Assembly: GCF_026283965.1 (NCBI RefSeq)
Contig: NZ_JAPDPD010000001.1
Span: forward strand, 186,001 to 250,000
From: Dyella subtropica
GTDB lineage: Bacteria; Pseudomonadota; Gammaproteobacteria; Xanthomonadales; Rhodanobacteraceae
DNA: 64,000 bases
Direction of reading: 5' to 3'
In this document: piece by piece, positions 20,358-28,987 of the stretch
Numbering within the stretch: position 1 is the first letter of the stretch
How the letters are laid out: each line of letters starts with the position of its first letter
The notes under the pieces: model-generated
What the model was told of the DNA's origin: nothing
Seen by the model: the letters and a program-made list of their open reading frames with translations, nothing else
Database searches by the model: none
Made by a program: the position numbers and the translations under genes

Positions 20358-21659
20358 GTGCGTTCCACCTCCCTGTCTTCCAGCCATCGTCCGCATCCGA
20401 TGATGGTCAATCTGCTGGCTGGCAGTGCCGCCTTCCTGGCCTATGCGTCGATGTATGCGTTCCGCAAGCCGTTCACCGCGGCGGCGTTCGAGGGTATGCA
20501 TTTTGCGGGCGTGGATTACAAAGTCTGGCTGGTGATCGCCCAGGTGCTGGGTTACATGCTCAGCAAGGTACGCGGCATCACCTGGATCGCGGAAATGCAG
20601 CGTCACAGCCGTGCCCGCGCGCTGGCGGGATTGATCGGCTTCGCTTGGCTCGCGCTGTTTGGCTTTGCCGTGTTACCGGCGCCGTGGAACATCGCCTGCC
20701 TGTTCCTCAACGGCTTGCCGCTCGGCATGGTCTGGGGCGTGATCTTCGGTTACCTGGAAGGACGCCGCGGCACCGAGATGATGGCGGCCTTCATGTGCGC
20801 CAGCTTCATCGTCGGCTCGGGCGTGGTGAAGTCGGTCGGCATGTGGCTGATGGTGAGCCATGGCGTGAGCGAGTTCTGGATGCCGTTCGCCACCGGCATG
20901 CTATTCATCCCGCTGCTGTGCCTGGCGGTATGGATGCTGGAACGCCTGCCCGCACCCGACGCCGCGGATATCGCCGAACGCCATACCCGCGTGCCTATGG
21001 ATGCCAACACTCGCCGCGCCTTTCTTGCCCGCTTTCTTCCCGGCGTGGCGTTGATCGTGATCGCCTATGTGTCACTCACCATGGCACGCGATTTTCGCGA
21101 CAACTTCGCCGCTGAAATCTGGGCGGACCTGGGACGCGGCGGCAATGCCTCGGTGTTCACCGCCACCGAAGTACCGATTGCGATCGCGGTGCTGCTGATC
21201 ACCGCCTGCACCATGCTCGTGCGCGACAACTTCAAAGCGCTGATGCTCAACCACCTGCTGATCTTCACCGGCTTCGCCACCGCCTTACTGGCGACCTGGC
21301 TCTACCATCGCGGCCTGCTGCAGCCGCTGGGCTGGATCGGCGGCAGCGGCTTCGGTCTTTACCTGGCCTATGTGCCGTACAACTCCACGTTCTTCGAGCG
21401 CATGCTGGCCACCTTCCGCGTCACCGGCAATGTGGGCTTTGTGATGTATATCGCCGATGCCAGTGGCTACATGGGCAGCGTCGCTGTGATTCTCGCCAAG
21501 CAGTTCGGCGGCATGCATTTGTCCTGGGCGACGTTCTATGCAGATACCGTGGTGACGCTCTCCAGCCTCGGCATGCTCGTTACGCTGACCTCGGCCATGT
21601 ACTTCCGCGCCAAAGCCCGACGCGCCCGTATGCCCATGGGTCTGCCCACACCGGCCTAA
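20358..21659 (+). CDS. MFS-type membrane protein, DUF5690-like
   Basis: A polytopic membrane protein of 433 residues with about twelve hydrophobic helices. The fold and the early segment AYASMYAFRKPFTAAAFEG recall the organophosphate-antiporter branch of the MFS (GlpT/UhpC-like) and the DUF5690 family. RRGTEMMAAFMCASFIVGSGVVKSVG is a conserved-looking block of that family. The substrate is unknown. A GTG start at 20358 is used (GAGGA upstream); ATGs at 20400 and 20403 are alternatives. The C-P lyase genes nearby have no transporter of their own, so an organophosphorus substrate is conceivable. Confidence 0.7.
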   Translation: MRSTSLSSSHRPHPMMVNLLAGSAAFLAYASMYAFRKPFTAAAFEGMHFAGVDYKVWLVIAQVLGYMLSKVRGITWIAEMQRHSRARALAGLIGFAWLALFGFAVLPAPWNIACLFLNGLPLGMVWGVIFGYLEGRRGTEMMAAFMCASFIVGSGVVKSVGMWLMVSHGVSEFWMPFATGMLFIPLLCLAVWMLERLPAPDAADIAERHTRVPMDANTRRAFLARFLPGVALIVIAYVSLTMARDFRDNFAAEIWADLGRGGNASVFTATEVPIAIAVLLITACTMLVRDNFKALMLNHLLIFTGFATALLATWLYHRGLLQPLGWIGGSGFGLYLAYVPYNSTFFERMLATFRVTGNVGFVMYIADASGYMGSVAVILAKQFGGMHLSWATFYADTVVTLSSLGMLVTLTSAMYFRAKARRARMPMGLPTPA

Positions 21660-21673
21660 AGTATCCATTCCTT

Positions 21674-21846
21674 GTAGGAGCCCACCCTGTGGGCGACAGC
21701 CCTGCGTTAGCAGGGCCATTGCTGAACAGAGCGCGGCCCTTCCGGGCCGTTTCACTCGGGCCATCCATGGCCCTCACCCTACGGGCGGCTAGCGCCGTGC
21801 AAACCGGCAGTCCTGCCGGTTTGTCGCGCACAGGGTGCGCTCCTAC
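21674..21846. repeat. GTAG-type REP pair (BIME)
   Basis: Two REP units face each other: GTAGGAGCCCACCCTGTGGGC at the left and its inverted relative ending GTGCGCTCCTAC at the right. Smaller hairpins lie between, including CAAACCGGCA / TGCCGGTTTG. The right-hand 95 bases or so are nearly identical, in inverse orientation, to 35317-35412. REPs of this class are mobilised by RAYT transposases; none is present in the window. Confidence 0.8.
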
Positions 21847-21903
21847 GGTGAAGGCTCGTGCAAGCCTTGGCTATGATGCAGCTCCCCCAGTCAGGAGTGT
21901 GCC

Positions 21904-22380
21904 GTGCCCCGTCTCTCCGCTCTCTGCTGTGCTCTATTCGGCCTGATGGCCGTTGCTCCAGCCATGGCAAGTGATTCGCCCGCCGGCATTCATCACCTCA
22001 ATCCGGCGGGCCTGTCCAAACCGACGGGCTATACCCACGTCGTCGAAGTACCGAACACTGGCCGCACCCTGTATCTCTCCGGACAGATCGCTCTGGATGC
22101 CCAGGGAAAACTGATAGGCGCCGGCGATTTCGCCAAACAGGCGGATCAAGTTTTCGCGAATATCAAGACGGCGCTGGAAGCGTCAGGCGCCAGCTTCGAC
22201 AACGTAGTGAAGTTGAATATGTACGTCACCGACATGTCGCAACTACAGGCCTTGCGCACAGCCCGCGACAAATACATCAACACGCGGCACCCGCCGGCGA
22301 GCACGCTGGTGGAGGTGAGCAAGCTCGCCAGGGAAGGTTTGCTGCTGGAAATCGAAGCTGTGGCGGTAGTGCCGCAGTAG
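21904..22380 (+). CDS. exported RidA/YjgF-family protein
   Basis: RidA-fold protein (enamine/imine deaminase family) preceded by a Sec signal peptide with likely cleavage after APAMA (residue about 21). The core shows RTLYLSGQIALDAQGKLIG, QADQVFANIKTALEASGASFDNVVKLNMYVTD split over two strands, and RHPPASTLVEVSKLAREGLLLEIEAVA. The arginine of active RidA is retained near HPPAST. A GTG start at 21904 gives the signal peptide. Periplasmic RidA relatives have no settled substrate. It faces phnN convergently. Confidence 0.82.
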   Translation: MPRLSALCCALFGLMAVAPAMASDSPAGIHHLNPAGLSKPTGYTHVVEVPNTGRTLYLSGQIALDAQGKLIGAGDFAKQADQVFANIKTALEASGASFDNVVKLNMYVTDMSQLQALRTARDKYINTRHPPASTLVEVSKLAREGLLLEIEAVAVVPQ

Positions 22381-22444
22381 CAGCGCCTCAAAGAACCTCT
22401 CTTTGCTCGTCCATGACGAGCTCGGTGCCACTGGCAACACCACT

Positions 22445-22990
22445 TCAATGGCGTTGCCGGATCGCATCCAGCAATGTAGCGCCGGCCTCCGCGAGGCTGC
22501 CGTCGTTGCGGATCACCAGCGCGTTCGGTGGCACCTGATAAGCGTCGCTGCGTACGAGGCGTGCGGCGATATCCGCCTCGCTTTCGCGTCCGCGTGCGGC
22601 AAGACGCTTGGCCATACACTCCTGACTGGCCGTAATCAGCACCGGCTGCATATCCGGAAAGCGCTCGCATGCCTGCTCGTAAATACCGCGCGAACCATTG
22701 ACCAGCACATCGGCGCCGCGCGCCATCCACTGCTCGACCTCGCGCCCAATACCGTAGTGCAGCCCGTGCGCCTGCCAGGTCAACACGAACAAGCCTCGCT
22801 CGGCGCGCAACTGGAACTCAGCCTCGCTCAGCGCCACGTGGTTCTCGCCTCCCGCATGCGCCGGCCGTGTGATGTAGCGATGCGCGCACAACACGCCATG
22901 TGAGATGCCGTGCTCGCGCACCCAGCTCAACACGCTGTCCTTGCCAGCACCCGAGGGGCCCATCACGTAGTACAGCCGACCGATGCTCAT
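22445..22990 (-). CDS. phnN: ribose 1,5-bisphosphokinase
   Basis: Converts ribose 1,5-bisphosphate to PRPP, the last step of the C-P lyase pathway. The guanylate-kinase-like fold has the P-loop GPSGAGKDSVLSWV near residue 11, and the lid region THRYITRPAHAGGENHVALSEAEF (here CAHRYITRP) follows. Length 181 is standard. Its start overlaps the end of the upstream 2H phosphoesterase gene by four bases, so phnF, the phosphoesterase and phnN form a tight operon. Confidence 0.92.
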   Translation of the reverse strand: MSIGRLYYVMGPSGAGKDSVLSWVREHGISHGVLCAHRYITRPAHAGGENHVALSEAEFQLRAERGLFVLTWQAHGLHYGIGREVEQWMARGADVLVNGSRGIYEQACERFPDMQPVLITASQECMAKRLAARGRESEADIAARLVRSDAYQVPPNALVIRNDGSLAEAGATLLDAIRQRH

Positions 22991-23652
22991 GCCACCGGCT
23001 CCGTGCGCAGCGATATCCGTTCGACCACAGTGAACGGCGCCCCTGGCGCAGCCTCCTGGCAGATGGCCAGGGCATCCATCTTGGCAGGCCCCAGCTTCGC
23101 GACGAGTGGTGCCAGCCAGTCGCGCATGCTGCGCTCTTCAGCTGCCGTGGCGGGCGCGGAAAGCGTCATATGAAAGCGGTAGCGGTCAAGCACGTAGGGA
23201 TATCCGTAGCGATGGAGCAACGTCAGTTCGGCGGCATCGAGCCCCTTGGCGCGACGCTGGAGCGCTCCGTCCGGCAAGGGCGCACATAGCGATTCCAAGG
23301 CGTGCAGACAGGCGGCGGCGAGCGCATCCACCGCGGCGCTGTCGCTATGCGGGCGCAAGGCAAGGAAGCCAGCCAGTCGATCGAGTTGCAGCGGCAGCGC
23401 AAAGGCATTCATGGTGCTGGCGATGTTGAAAACGGCCGCGCGCAGATCCGCATAGACCACACCAGCCGACAGCGCAAACGGCGCGCGCATCGTGGCGTGC
23501 CAGCCGTAACGGCGGACATCGGAGAGCAGTTCGTCCATACGCCTGGGCGAAATCGCCGGAACGGCCTCGGCCGCCCCTGTCAGCCAGCTATCGCCAAAAC
23601 GCCCCAGCTCGCTGTCTTCGGCCGGGCAGTAGTAAATCGCGTAGCGCATCAC
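22987..23652 (-). CDS. DUF1045 phosphonate-metabolism protein, 2H phosphoesterase type
   Basis: A 221-residue protein of the phosphonate-operon DUF1045 family. It has two HxT motifs about 120 residues apart, in YGWHATMRAPFAL and RFHMTLSAPAT, the hallmark of 2H phosphoesterases. Members usually sit beside phnN. phnP, which opens the cyclic ribose phosphate made by C-P lyase, is not seen in this cluster, so this protein may supply that activity; this is an inference from context and fold. Four-base overlaps on both sides show strict translational coupling with phnF and phnN. Confidence 0.85.
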   Translation of the reverse strand: MMRYAIYYCPAEDSELGRFGDSWLTGAAEAVPAISPRRMDELLSDVRRYGWHATMRAPFALSAGVVYADLRAAVFNIASTMNAFALPLQLDRLAGFLALRPHSDSAAVDALAAACLHALESLCAPLPDGALQRRAKGLDAAELTLLHRYGYPYVLDRYRFHMTLSAPATAAEERSMRDWLAPLVAKLGPAKMDALAICQEAAPGAPFTVVERISLRTEPVA

Positions 23653-24380
23653 TCGTCCGCCATCAGCACCAGTTGCACCCAGTCGCCGGAGAAACTCGAC
23701 ACACCGTACTGCACCGGCATGCCGCGCGTATCGGCATTGATCGACAGCACATGCAGCACTGGCCGATTCGGCGGCTGCTTCATCAGGCGCGCCGTTTCCG
23801 CATCGGGTAGGCGCGCCGAGACGCGGGTGTGCTTGCGCACGTAGTCGCTCACACCGAACTCGGCCAGCGTGCGCGTGACGGACAGCATGCGCCGGTACAC
23901 CGACGGCAGACCCGGAAAGCGCGCCGCCGGAAAATAAGCGGAGCTGCGTTCGACGACATGCCCATCCGCATGGCTCAAGGTATCGATGCGGAAGACATGC
24001 TCGTGCCGCCCCAACCCCAAGGCTTCCGCCACGGGCGCAGGCGCCACTTCGCGCGCATCGCCGAGGAATTCGATATCGGCCTCGATGTTGAGGTTGCGCA
24101 TGTTCTGAGTGAATCGCGTGCGGCGACTGATCGCATAATCCAGCGTGTGCTCCTGCACAAAGGTGCCGCGCCCCTGTTCCGTGCGCACCAGGTTGCGCTG
24201 TTCCAGCGCCGCGATGGCACGACGCACGGTGTGGCGGTTCACATCGAATCGCTCCGCCAGCTCCTGCGCGGAGGGCAGCTGCTCGCCCTGGCGCACGCGC
24301 CCCTTGAGGATGTCATCGGCGAGGATCTCGCCGATCTGGCTCCACAACGCCACACCTCGCCCTCGTTCGACCTCACCCAT
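23649..24380 (-). CDS. phnF: GntR/HutC-family regulator PhnF
   Basis: Repressor of phosphonate genes. The N-terminal winged helix (about 8-75; LPSAQELAERFDVNRHTVRRAI) carries the GntR recognition helix, and the C-terminal UTRA ligand domain runs from about 95 to the end. It is divergent from phnG, with about 137 bases between the genes that contain a perfect TGTCTAG-N4-CTAGACA palindrome suited to a HutC-type dimer. It leads the phnF-2H-phnN operon, so autoregulation is likely. Confidence 0.9.
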   Translation of the reverse strand: MGEVERGRGVALWSQIGEILADDILKGRVRQGEQLPSAQELAERFDVNRHTVRRAIAALEQRNLVRTEQGRGTFVQEHTLDYAISRRTRFTQNMRNLNIEADIEFLGDAREVAPAPVAEALGLGRHEHVFRIDTLSHADGHVVERSSAYFPAARFPGLPSVYRRMLSVTRTLAEFGVSDYVRKHTRVSARLPDAETARLMKQPPNRPVLHVLSINADTRGMPVQYGVSSFSGDWVQLVLMADE

Positions 24381-24475
24381 ACCACTCGCCTCGCTTGTCT
24401 ATTCACCGTCACGGCAGCGGCACGTTGGCCTGCTGGAATGTTTCGCAACGAAGCCAGCCGTGCTGCGCTCCGCCC

Positions 24476-24493
24476 TGTCTAGATAACTAGACA
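24476..24493. promoter_or_regulatory. PhnF operator candidate
   Basis: An 18-bp palindrome, TGTCTAG-ATAA-CTAGACA, lies 25 bases before the phnG start in the phnF/phnG divergent region. GTCTAGAC-like cores are typical of HutC-subfamily GntR regulators. A further half site (TTGTCTA, near 24385) lies close to the phnF start. Confidence 0.7.
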
Positions 24494-24517
24494 TTTGTGA
24501 CAAACCCGGGAATAGAC

Positions 24518-24964
24518 ATGGACACCTCTCCACACCTGGCGCGCCCGCAATGGATGTCGTTGCTGGCACAAGCCGAACCGGCCGAACTGGCCGCCGCCAT
24601 GGCGCCGCTCGCGCCGCCCGCCGATGCGACTTGGCTGCGTCCGCCGCAAACCGGCCTGTACATGCTGCGCGGCCGCATTGGCGGCACCGGCCCACAATTC
24701 AATCTGGGCGAAGTCAGCGTCACCCGCTGCAGCGTGCAGATCGACGGCCGCATCGGCCATGCCTGGGTACGCGGCGGCGACACGCGGCACGCTGAGCTGG
24801 CGGCCTGCGCCGACGCATGGCTGCAGGACAGCGACAAGCACACCCAGCTGAGTGCGCAGGTACTGGAGCCTTTGCGCCAGTCGCTGCAGGCCCGTCGCGA
24901 AGCGGCCAGCCGCAAGGCCGCGGCGAGTAAGGTGGAATTCTTCACCGTGGTGCGAGGCGAATGA
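24518..24964 (+). CDS. phnG: phosphonate C-P lyase complex subunit PhnG
   Basis: Core subunit of the PhnGHIJ complex, which with PhnI displaces adenine from ATP to form the alkylphosphonate nucleotide. The 148-residue protein begins MDTSPHLARPQWMSLLAQA and contains the family block GRIGGTGPQFNLGEVSVTRCSVQ. The ATG at 24518 is preferred over an in-frame start at 24497 because the latter overlaps the operator region. The stop overlaps the phnH start. Confidence 0.93.
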   Translation: MDTSPHLARPQWMSLLAQAEPAELAAAMAPLAPPADATWLRPPQTGLYMLRGRIGGTGPQFNLGEVSVTRCSVQIDGRIGHAWVRGGDTRHAELAACADAWLQDSDKHTQLSAQVLEPLRQSLQARREAASRKAAASKVEFFTVVRGE

Positions 24965-25539
24965 TGCTTGCCGCTTTCGACCACCCCGTTTTCGACAGCC
25001 AGCGCAACTTCCGCGAACTGCTGCAGGCCATGGCGCGCCCGGCCATGCCGCGCACCTTGCCCGTGCTGCCGCCCGCCCCCGCGCCGGCCACGCCCGCTGC
25101 CATGGCCGTGCTGCTGACGCTTTGCGATACGAGCACCACCGTGTGGTTGCAGCAGCCCCATGACGCACTGGCGCAGCATCTGCGCTTCCATACCGGCGCG
25201 CGTCTGGTACAGGAACCGGCCGAAGCCGACTTCGCACTCATCAGCGACCCACAAACGATGCCACCGCTGACCGCGTTTGCCCTGGGCGATTCGCGCTATC
25301 CGGATCGGTCGGCCAGCCTGGTGCTGCAAGTGGAGGGCTTCCATCCCGGCACCGGCTACCGCTTCGCCGGCCCCGGCATCCGCGACACCGAGCGTGTGCG
25401 CATCGACGGTCTGCCGGAGCGCTTCTGGACGGAACGCGCCGCGCTGGCGCCGCGGTTTCCGCTGGGCATCGATCTGTACTTCGTCGCCGCGCAGAACGTT
25501 CTCGCGCTGCCGCGCACGACCCGCAAGCTGGAGGATTGA
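24961..25539 (+). CDS. phnH: phosphonate C-P lyase complex subunit PhnH
   Basis: Subunit of the C-P lyase core. The 192-residue protein has the family start FDHPVFDSQRNFRELLQAMARPA and the blocks VLQVEGFHPGTGYRFAGPGI and FPLGIDLYFVAAQNVLALPRTT. It starts within the phnG stop (ATGATG) and ends immediately before phnI. Confidence 0.94.
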   Translation: MMLAAFDHPVFDSQRNFRELLQAMARPAMPRTLPVLPPAPAPATPAAMAVLLTLCDTSTTVWLQQPHDALAQHLRFHTGARLVQEPAEADFALISDPQTMPPLTAFALGDSRYPDRSASLVLQVEGFHPGTGYRFAGPGIRDTERVRIDGLPERFWTERAALAPRFPLGIDLYFVAAQNVLALPRTTRKLED

Positions 25540-26625
25540 ATGTACGTTGCCGTGAAAGGCGGCGAGCGGGCCATCGCCCGTTCGCTGGAACTGCTCGCCG
25601 AAGCGCGCCGTGGCGACACCGCCGTGCCGGAACTGGAACTGGTGCAGATTCGCCAGCAACTGCGCCTGGGCGTAGCGCGGGTGATGCAGGAAGGTTCGCT
25701 GTATGACGAAGAGCTGGCGGCGCTGGCGATCCGCCAGGCCGCGGGCGACCTGCAGGAAGCGATCTTCCTGCTGCGCGCCTACCGCACCACCCTGCCGCGC
25801 TTCGGTTACACCGAGCCGCTGACGACTCAGGCGATGCGTGTGCGTCGCCGCGTCTCCGGCACGTTCAAGGACATCCCAGGCGGGCAAGTGCTAGGCCCCA
25901 CTTATGACTACACGCAGCGCCTGCTGGAGTTCGGTCCCTCCATACAAAACGAAACCGTGGAAGCCGACGAACCTCTTGCTGCTTCGATGCCCCGCGTCCT
26001 CGACCTGCTCGACGCCGAGGCACTAATCGAACGCATCGATCCCGGCAGCGATCCGGAGCCCACCGACCTCACCCGCGATCCGCTGATGTTCCCCGCCGAC
26101 CGCGCCACACGCCTGCAAAATCTCGCGCGCGGCGACGAAGGCTTCCTGCTCGGCATGGCCTATTCCACTCAGCGCGGCTACGCGGAGAGCCATCCGTTCG
26201 CGGGCGAGATCCGCATGGGCGAGGTCGATGTGCTGATCTGCCCGGAAGAACTGGGCTTCACCATCGAGATCGGCGAAATCACCCTCACCGAGTGCCAGAT
26301 GATCAACCAGTTCCATGGCGGCAACGGCGTGCCGCCGCAGTTCACGCGCGGCTATGGCCTGACCATGGGCGAAGGCGAACGCAAGGCGATGGCGATGGCC
26401 CTGGTCGATCGGTCGCTGCGTTGCGACGAGCTGGGCGAAGCCGCCTACGCCCCGGCACAGAACCAGGAGTTCGTGCTGTCGCATTCGGACAACGTGGAGG
26501 CCTCCGGCTTCGTGCAGCACCTGAAGCTGCCGCACTACGTGGATTTCCAGGCCGAGCTGTCACTGCTGCGCACGCTCAGTGCCCAGCAACGGAAAGCCAG
26601 CGCCGGGCAGGAGGCCTTGTCGTGA
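25540..26625 (+). CDS. phnI: phosphonate C-P lyase complex subunit PhnI
   Basis: Nucleosidase-like subunit that attaches the phosphonate to ribose from ATP. The 361-residue protein starts MYVAVKGGERAIARSLELL and contains MAYSTQRGYAESHPFAGEIRMG, GEITLTECQMINQFHGG and NQEFVLSHSDNVEASGFVQHLKLPHYVDF. Its start abuts the phnH stop directly, and its stop overlaps the GTG of phnJ. Confidence 0.95.
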   Translation: MYVAVKGGERAIARSLELLAEARRGDTAVPELELVQIRQQLRLGVARVMQEGSLYDEELAALAIRQAAGDLQEAIFLLRAYRTTLPRFGYTEPLTTQAMRVRRRVSGTFKDIPGGQVLGPTYDYTQRLLEFGPSIQNETVEADEPLAASMPRVLDLLDAEALIERIDPGSDPEPTDLTRDPLMFPADRATRLQNLARGDEGFLLGMAYSTQRGYAESHPFAGEIRMGEVDVLICPEELGFTIEIGEITLTECQMINQFHGGNGVPPQFTRGYGLTMGEGERKAMAMALVDRSLRCDELGEAAYAPAQNQEFVLSHSDNVEASGFVQHLKLPHYVDFQAELSLLRTLSAQQRKASAGQEALS

Positions 26626-27488
26626 GCAGCACCTACAACAGCAACGCCTATAACTTCGGCTTCCTCGACGAAAACACCAAGCGCATGCTGCGCCGCGCCC
26701 TACTGAAAGCCGTGGCGATCCCCGGCTACCAGGTGCCGTTCGGCAGCCGCGAAATGCCCTTGCCCTACGGCTGGGGCACCGGCGGCATCCAGGTTACCGC
26801 CGCCCTGCTGGGTCCGAACGACGTGCTCAAAGTGATCGACCAGGGCGCCGACGACACCACCAATGCCGTCAACATCCGCCGCTTCTTTGGCCGCGTGGCC
26901 GGGGTGGCGACCACCGAACGCACCGCCGACGCCAGCGTCATCCAGACCCGCCATCGCATTCCTGAAACACCGCTACGGGAAGATCAACTGCTGGTGTTCC
27001 AGGTGCCCGAGCCCGAACCGCTGCGCACGCTGGAACCTCGCGAGGCGGAGACGCGGACGATGCATGCGCTCGCCGACTATGGATTGATGCACGTGAAGTT
27101 GTACGAAGACATTGCCCAATACGGCCACATCGCCACCAGTTACGACTACCCCGTGATGGTGGACGGCCGCTTTCTCACCTCGCCCTCACCTATTCCGAAG
27201 TTCGACAACCCCAAGCTCGACCGCTCACCCGCACTGATGCTGTTCGGCGCTGGCCGCGAGAAGCGCCTGTACGCCATCCCGCCGTATACGCGCGTGGAAA
27301 GCCTGGCCTTCGACGATCACCCGTTCGAGATCCAGCGCTGGGAACACCGTTGCGCCATCTGCAACGCAGGCGACAGCTACCTCGATGAAGTCGTGGTGGA
27401 CGATCGCGGCACGCGCATGTTCGTCTGCTCCGACACCGACTATTGCAGCCAGCGCAGCGATAACGCGGCGACCGAGGAGGCCGCATGA
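26622..27488 (+). CDS. phnJ: C-P lyase PhnJ (radical SAM, alpha-D-ribose 1-methylphosphonate 5-phosphate lyase)
   Basis: Radical-SAM enzyme that breaks the carbon-phosphorus bond. The C-terminal cysteine cluster is intact: RCAICNAGDSYLDEVVVDDR followed by MFVCSDTDYC. These supply the Fe-S ligands and the catalytic Cys. It has 288 residues. The GTG at 26622 is used because it gives the family N-terminus (NSNAYNFGFLDENTKRMLRR) and overlaps the phnI stop by four bases; the much longer open frame upstream lies inside phnI. Confidence 0.95.
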   Translation: MSSTYNSNAYNFGFLDENTKRMLRRALLKAVAIPGYQVPFGSREMPLPYGWGTGGIQVTAALLGPNDVLKVIDQGADDTTNAVNIRRFFGRVAGVATTERTADASVIQTRHRIPETPLREDQLLVFQVPEPEPLRTLEPREAETRTMHALADYGLMHVKLYEDIAQYGHIATSYDYPVMVDGRFLTSPSPIPKFDNPKLDRSPALMLFGAGREKRLYAIPPYTRVESLAFDDHPFEIQRWEHRCAICNAGDSYLDEVVVDDRGTRMFVCSDTDYCSQRSDNAATEEAA

Positions 27489-28255
27489 GCGCCCTGCTGC
27501 AAGTGCGTGGACTGAGCCATCACTACGGCCGGCGCATCGGCTGCGAAAACGTGAGCTTCGATCTGCATCCCGGCGAGCTGCTATGCATCGTGGGTGAATC
27601 CGGCTCAGGCAAATCCACGCTGCTCAATACCGTGGCGGCACAGCTCACACCGACGGCCGGCGCCGTCCACTATCACCAGAAAAACGGCGACTGGCTCGAT
27701 CTCGGCGCGCTGAGCGAAGCCGATCGGCGCCGCCTGGCGCGCGAGGAATGGGGTTTCGTCACGCAGAACCCGCGCGACGGTCTGCGCCTGAATGTCAGCG
27801 CCGGTGCCAACGTGGCGGAGCGGCTGATGGCCCTGGGCCAACGCGACTATGGCCGCCTACGCGACATCGCGCGCGGCTGGCTGGAGCGGGTGGAGATCGA
27901 CCCTGCCCGCATCGACGACGCGCCGACCGGTTTCTCCGGCGGCATGCAGCAACGCCTGCAGATCGCCCGCACGCTGGTGACGCAGCCGCGCCTGGTCTTT
28001 ATGGACGAGCCCACCGCCGGCCTCGACGTCTCCGTGCAGGCGCGCATCCTGGACCTGCTGCGTCGGCTGGTGAACGAGCTGGGACTGGCCGCGATCATGG
28101 TCACCCACGATCTCGCCGTGGCGCGGCTGCTCGCCGCACGCACCATCGTGATGCAGGGCGGGCATGTGGTGGAAAGCGGCCTGACCGACCAGATCCTCGA
28201 CGACCCACAGCACGCCTACACCCAACTACTCGTTTCCTCGGTGCTCACCACATGA
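27485..28255 (+). CDS. phnK: phosphonate C-P lyase system ATP-binding protein PhnK
   Basis: ABC-type ATPase that binds the PhnGHIJ core. It is not a transport ATPase in characterised systems. Walker A is GESGSGKSTLLN, the signature is SGGMQQRLQIARTL and Walker B is LVFMDEPTAGLD. The 256-residue protein overlaps phnJ and phnL by four bases each. Confidence 0.94.
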   Translation: MSALLQVRGLSHHYGRRIGCENVSFDLHPGELLCIVGESGSGKSTLLNTVAAQLTPTAGAVHYHQKNGDWLDLGALSEADRRRLAREEWGFVTQNPRDGLRLNVSAGANVAERLMALGQRDYGRLRDIARGWLERVEIDPARIDDAPTGFSGGMQQRLQIARTLVTQPRLVFMDEPTAGLDVSVQARILDLLRRLVNELGLAAIMVTHDLAVARLLAARTIVMQGGHVVESGLTDQILDDPQHAYTQLLVSSVLTT

Positions 28256-28965
28256 CCGCTGCCATCGCCTCACCGGCCATGCTCGAACTCCGCGGGCTGG
28301 CCAAGTCCTTCGAACTCCACCAGCAACGCGATACGCGGCTGGACGTACTCGACGACATCGACCTCACCTTGCATGCCGGCGAATGCGTCGTGCTGTCCGG
28401 CCCCTCCGGCGCCGGCAAGAGCACGCTGCTGCGGGTGATCTACGCCAACTACCGCACCAGCCGCGGTGCGGTGCGCGTGCGCCACGACGGCAACTGGCTC
28501 GATTTGGCCGAGGCCACGCCGCATCAGGTGCTGGACGTGCGCCGACGCACCCTCGGCTACGTCAGCCAGTTCCTGCGTGTGATTCCCCGCGTGCCGGCGC
28601 TGGATATCGTGGCCGAACCGCTGATCGGTGCAGGTGTTTCCGTCGAAGATGCCCGACAACAAGCGAGCGCGCTGTTGCACCGCCTTAATGTGCCGGAGCG
28701 ACTGTGGCCACTGCCGCCGGGCACGTTCTCCGGCGGCGAGCAGCAGCGCGTGAATATCGCGCGCGGATTGATCGTGCCGCGCCCCCTGCTATTGCTTGAC
28801 GAACCCACCGCCTCGCTCGACGCCGGGAATCGTCAGGTGGTTGCCCAATTGCTGGAGGAAGCTCGCAACGCGGGTTCCGCCGTGCTCGGCATTTTCCACG
28901 ACGAAGACATGCGCGACCGCGTTGCCACCCGTCTTTTCCCGATGCGCCCGATGGCGCTGGCCTGA
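28252..28965 (+). CDS. phnL: phosphonate C-P lyase system ATP-binding protein PhnL
   Basis: Second ABC-type ATPase of the C-P lyase complex. Walker A is GPSGAGKSTLLRVI, the signature is SGGEQQRVNIARG and Walker B is LLLLDEPTASLD. The ATG at 28252 overlaps the phnK stop, giving 237 residues; the frame is open far upstream but that part lies inside phnK. Confidence 0.94.
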   Translation: MTAAIASPAMLELRGLAKSFELHQQRDTRLDVLDDIDLTLHAGECVVLSGPSGAGKSTLLRVIYANYRTSRGAVRVRHDGNWLDLAEATPHQVLDVRRRTLGYVSQFLRVIPRVPALDIVAEPLIGAGVSVEDARQQASALLHRLNVPERLWPLPPGTFSGGEQQRVNIARGLIVPRPLLLLDEPTASLDAGNRQVVAQLLEEARNAGSAVLGIFHDEDMRDRVATRLFPMRPMALA

Positions 28966-28987
28966 TCCTTACTTGATTGACGAACCC

